NCBI GenBank assembly: GCA_004292755.1
Contig: RDXE01000057.1
Coordinates: forward strand, 1 to 55,306
Direction of reading: 5' to 3'
Source: Alphaproteobacteria bacterium
GTDB lineage: Bacteria; Pseudomonadota; Alphaproteobacteria; Elsterales; Elsteraceae
DNA length: 55,306 bases
Shown: positions 53,626-55,306 of the stretch, in pieces
How the letters are laid out: each line of letters opens with the position of its first letter
How positions within the stretch are numbered: position 1 is the first letter of the stretch
The notes under the pieces: generated by a model
The model's database searches: none
Seen by the model: the letters and a program-made list of their open reading frames with translations, nothing else
Told to the model about the DNA's origin: nothing
Position numbers and translations under genes: made by a program

Positions 53626-54564
53626 ATGGTGGGGGTGAGCGGATACCAGCTAGGCGGCGCGAGGCCATCCACGGTGCGTCTGGTCGAAGTTGGCCCGCGC
53701 GATGGGCTGCAGAACGAAGCAACCCCGGTCACCACAGCCGACAAGGTTGCCCTGATCCGTGCCCTGGCGGCGGCTGGCCTGACCACCATTGAGGCAGGAG
53801 CCTTTGTTTCCCCGAAATGGGTGCCGCAGATGGCGGATTCGAGTGCTGTGCTAACGGCGCTTGGCTCTCTGCCAGGGGTGCGTTTGCCGGTGTTGGTGCC
53901 CAACCTCCAGGGTCTGGAGGCAGCCTTGGCCGCAGGTGCAGGAGAGGTGGCGGTGTTTGCCGCGGCCTCCGAAGCGTTCAGCCAGCGAAACATCAACTGC
54001 TCGATTGAGGAGAGTCTGGCCCGTTTTGCGCCTGTGATGGCGCGTGCAGCAGCGGCGGGCGTGCCCGTGCGTGGCTATGTCTCGTGCGTGCTGGGGTGCC
54101 CCTATCAGGGGGAGGTGCCGGTGGCCAGCGTGGTGCGGGTTGCCGAAGCCCTGATGGCGGCTGGCTGCTATGAGGTGTCGCTGGGCGATACGATTGGCGT
54201 GGGGACGCCCGACAAGGCGGCGGCCGTGGTGCGGGCCGTGGCCGGCTCGGTGCCGATCCACCAGATTGCCGCCCATTTTCACGACACCTATGGCCAGGCA
54301 ATCGCCAACCTGCTCGCGGTGTTGGAGGTTGGGGTGCAGGTGATTGATGCCTCCGTCGCAGGTTTGGGCGGGTGCCCCTATGCCAAGGGGGCGACCGGCA
54401 ATGTGGCGACCGAGGATGTCGTCTACTTGCTCGACGGCTTGGGTGTTTCGACTGGCGTGCAGATGGATCCCTTGCTGGACGCGGCCCAGCTGATCTCGGC
54501 GGCGCTTGGCCGGCCGCCAGTGGGGCGGGTGGCGCGCGCCCTCCTTGCCAAACGCGCGGCGTGA
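53626..54564 (+). CDS. liuE: Hydroxymethylglutaryl-CoA lyase
   Basis: A 312-residue HMG-CoA lyase that splits HMG-CoA into acetoacetate and acetyl-CoA, the last leucine-degradation step. Landmarks: VRLVEVGPRDGLQNEATPV, IEAGAFVSPKWVPQMADS, FAAASEAFSQRNINCSIEES, GYVSCVLGCPYQGEV, the metal-binding HFHDTYGQAIANLLA and the signature SVAGLGGCPYAKGATGNVAT with the catalytic Cys. Start ATG 53626 follows GGGGGACGC. It lies 40 bases after liuD; its end overlaps the DUF1489 gene (GTGA). Confidence 0.95.
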   Translation: MVGVSGYQLGGARPSTVRLVEVGPRDGLQNEATPVTTADKVALIRALAAAGLTTIEAGAFVSPKWVPQMADSSAVLTALGSLPGVRLPVLVPNLQGLEAALAAGAGEVAVFAAASEAFSQRNINCSIEESLARFAPVMARAAAAGVPVRGYVSCVLGCPYQGEVPVASVVRVAEALMAAGCYEVSLGDTIGVGTPDKAAAVVRAVAGSVPIHQIAAHFHDTYGQAIANLLAVLEVGVQVIDASVAGLGGCPYAKGATGNVATEDVVYLLDGLGVSTGVQMDPLLDAAQLISAALGRPPVGRVARALLAKRAA

Positions 54565-54965
54565 GCCTGCATCTGCTGCGCCCAGCTGTTGGCGCCACGT
54601 GTCTCGAAGATGTGGAGAGTTGGTTTGCGCGCACTGTTGAGGCGCGGGTGACGATCCACACCCGGCGCGCACCAACCCGCGTGGCGGAGTTGCTGGATGG
54701 TGGCTCGGTTTACTGGGTGGTGAAGGGGCAGATCCGGTGCCGGGCCCCGATCCTTGCGATCGAGCAAGCGATCTATCCTGAGACGGGCGAGCAGGCCTGT
54801 CGGCTCACCCTGCAGGGCCCACCGGTCGCAGTTGCCCCAGTGGCACACCGGCCGTTTCAAGGCTGGCGGTATCTCGAACCAGCCAAGGCGCCGCCTGATC
54901 TTGCAAGCGCTGGCGACCTGCCCGCAGCCCTGGTCGCGGAACTGCGCGAGTTGGGATTGCTGTAG
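54561..54965 (+). CDS. DUF1489 family protein
   Basis: A 134-residue protein from GTG 54561, which overlaps the liuE stop (TGA 54562-54564). It matches the alphaproteobacterial DUF1489 family: VTIHTRRAPTRVAELLDGGS, VYWVVKGQIRCRAPILAIEQ, a CRLTL strand and the C-terminal PFQGWRYLEPAKAPPDL. No biochemical role is established for the family to my knowledge. It is probably co-transcribed with the liu genes by position, without evident functional link. The in-frame ATG at 54372 lies inside liuE and is not used. Confidence 0.9.
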   Translation: MSLHLLRPAVGATCLEDVESWFARTVEARVTIHTRRAPTRVAELLDGGSVYWVVKGQIRCRAPILAIEQAIYPETGEQACRLTLQGPPVAVAPVAHRPFQGWRYLEPAKAPPDLASAGDLPAALVAELRELGLL

Positions 54966-55015
54966 GCCCAGTGGGGTCATCGACATGATTTTGAAAAAAA
55001 GCGCTTGCCAGGGTC

Positions 55016-55040
55016 GGGCGGGATCAGTAGAAACCCGCCC
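55016..55040. terminator. Perfect 7-bp hairpin after the DUF1489 gene
   Basis: GGGCGGG (55016-55022) and CCCGCCC (55034-55040) pair around an 11-base loop, 50 bases beyond the DUF1489 stop. There is no T-tract; termination of the liu transcript here is plausible but unproven. Confidence 0.35.
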
Positions 55041-55098
55041 ACGCCGCTGGGCACCGAAACGAAAGTGACGGACCGGGCGGCGGGCAGAAAAAAAGAGC

Positions 55099-55128
55099 TT
55101 GACGCCACGGCGCACGAAGTTCTAGGTT
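55099..55128 (+). promoter_or_regulatory. Sigma70-like promoter at the right edge
   Basis: TTGACG (55099-55104) and TAGGTT (55123-55128) are separated by 18 bases. It would start transcription near 55135, reading out of the window past a hairpin and a six-codon ORF. The downstream gene is not in the window. Confidence 0.5.
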
Positions 55129-55174
55129 CTCTGCCCCGGTACGATCCTCCGCTGACGCGGTTGAGACGGTCCTT

Positions 55175-55188
55175 CCTCCAAAAGGAGG
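55175..55188 (+). promoter_or_regulatory. Short hairpin containing the Shine-Dalgarno of a leader ORF
   Basis: CCTCC (55175-55179), AAAA loop, GGAGG (55184-55188). The second arm is the Shine-Dalgarno for ATG 55196, so pairing would limit translation of the small ORF. Confidence 0.4.
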
Positions 55189-55195
55189 GGCCTCA

Positions 55196-55216
55196 ATGAT
55201 CTGCCGTCGCTATTGA
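55196..55216 (+). CDS. Possible six-residue leader peptide (MICRRY)
   Basis: ATG ATC TGC CGT CGC TAT TGA follows a strong AAAGGAGG with 7-base spacing, downstream of the promoter at 55099-55128. A tiny ORF with a Cys codon and two Arg codons, followed by noncoding sequence, resembles an attenuation leader peptide. A second mini-ORF with its own AGGAAGGG follows at 55259-55300 (13 residues, starting MRGWRF). The regulated gene would lie beyond the window edge, so this is unconfirmed. Confidence 0.3.
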   Translation: MICRRY

Positions 55217-55306
55217 ACAAGTGAGCAAGGTTGAGAGACAGAGCGCGTTTAGGAAGGGATGCGTGGCTGGCGGTTTAGTCTCGGGGGTATCCGAGCTTGA
55301 TCGTAG

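Noticed and set aside
1-55306. CRISPR arrays, tRNA/rRNA genes, prophage or IS elements
   Set aside because: No regularly spaced direct repeats, no transposase or integrase frame, and no tRNA-like cloverleaf noticed in the intergenic gaps, all of which are under 300 bases.

Overview
The window looks like a chromosome segment of a GC-rich alphaproteobacterium, most likely Rhodospirillales-like. This is an inference from gene content: PhaR-type PHB regulator, single-domain alphaproteobacterial XRE regulator, zf-CHCC (NDUFS6-like) protein, DUF1489, PolA with proofreading, a glt glutamate/aspartate ABC operon and a liu leucine-catabolism cluster. Nearly all of it is tightly packed coding sequence. 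No gene-free stretch exceeds 300 bases, and I see no rRNA, tRNA, CRISPR array, integrase or insertion sequence.

Layout. 1-165: tail of a CPA1-type Na+/H+ antiporter. 244-2698: three overlapping genes for lipoproteins, the middle one a Tat-exported M48 metalloprotease. 2810-5975: an ABC ATPase and, divergently, a GT41 (OGT/SPINDLY-like) glycosyltransferase with an AT-rich core. 6030-9024: zf-CHCC protein and polA. 9118-11118 (minus): a GT2-type glycosyltransferase and a small membrane protein. 11146-12578 (minus): an AT-rich two-gene module (module A) directly behind the rod-shape operon mreC-mreD-mrdA-rodA (12636-17088, minus; no mreB beside it). 17193-19267: an Ala/Pro/Thr-rich protein of unknown function and a divergent winged-helix regulator. 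19318-31182: metabolic and housekeeping genes (RidA, acyl-CoA ligase, PepF, isoaspartyl peptidase, hemerythrin, MFS transporter, Fhs, PhaR, XRE regulator, two glycosyltransferases). 31280-35117 (minus): gltIJKL and an RluA-type pseudouridine synthase. 35228-41454: a chemoreceptor, a large symporter-like hybrid histidine kinase and two small membrane proteins. 41545-42228: an SDR protein without its catalytic Tyr. 42290-43427: a second AT-rich two-gene module (module B). 43464-46657 (minus): a D-serine dehydratase-like enzyme, accA and a chemoreceptor. 46773-49048: an S12 hydrolase homologue with a mutated SxxK motif, overlapping a secreted HExxH protein. 49200-54965: liuB-liuC-liuD-liuE and a DUF1489 gene. 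55099-55306: a promoter followed by a tiny leader-like ORF.

The main discovery candidate is the pair of paralogous modules A (11146-12578) and B (42290-43427). Each encodes, in the same order, a DUF3990-like protein with an ADP-ribosyltransferase-type H-Y-Q motif set, then an overlapping partner gene. The two partners share a homologous N-terminal domain (23 of 71 positions identical by eye, no gaps) and have unrelated C-termini. Both modules are much more AT-rich than their surroundings. Module A has a plausible promoter with a perfect 12-bp palindrome filling the -35/-10 spacer. The arrangement fits a toxin-antitoxin or effector-immunity system with an uncharacterised partner family; that function is inference.

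Other points of interest: an FNR-like box upstream of the hemerythrin gene, the degenerate S12 hydrolase paired with a putative secreted zincin, the liu cluster without liuA, and a promoter/hairpin/mini-ORF arrangement at the right edge.
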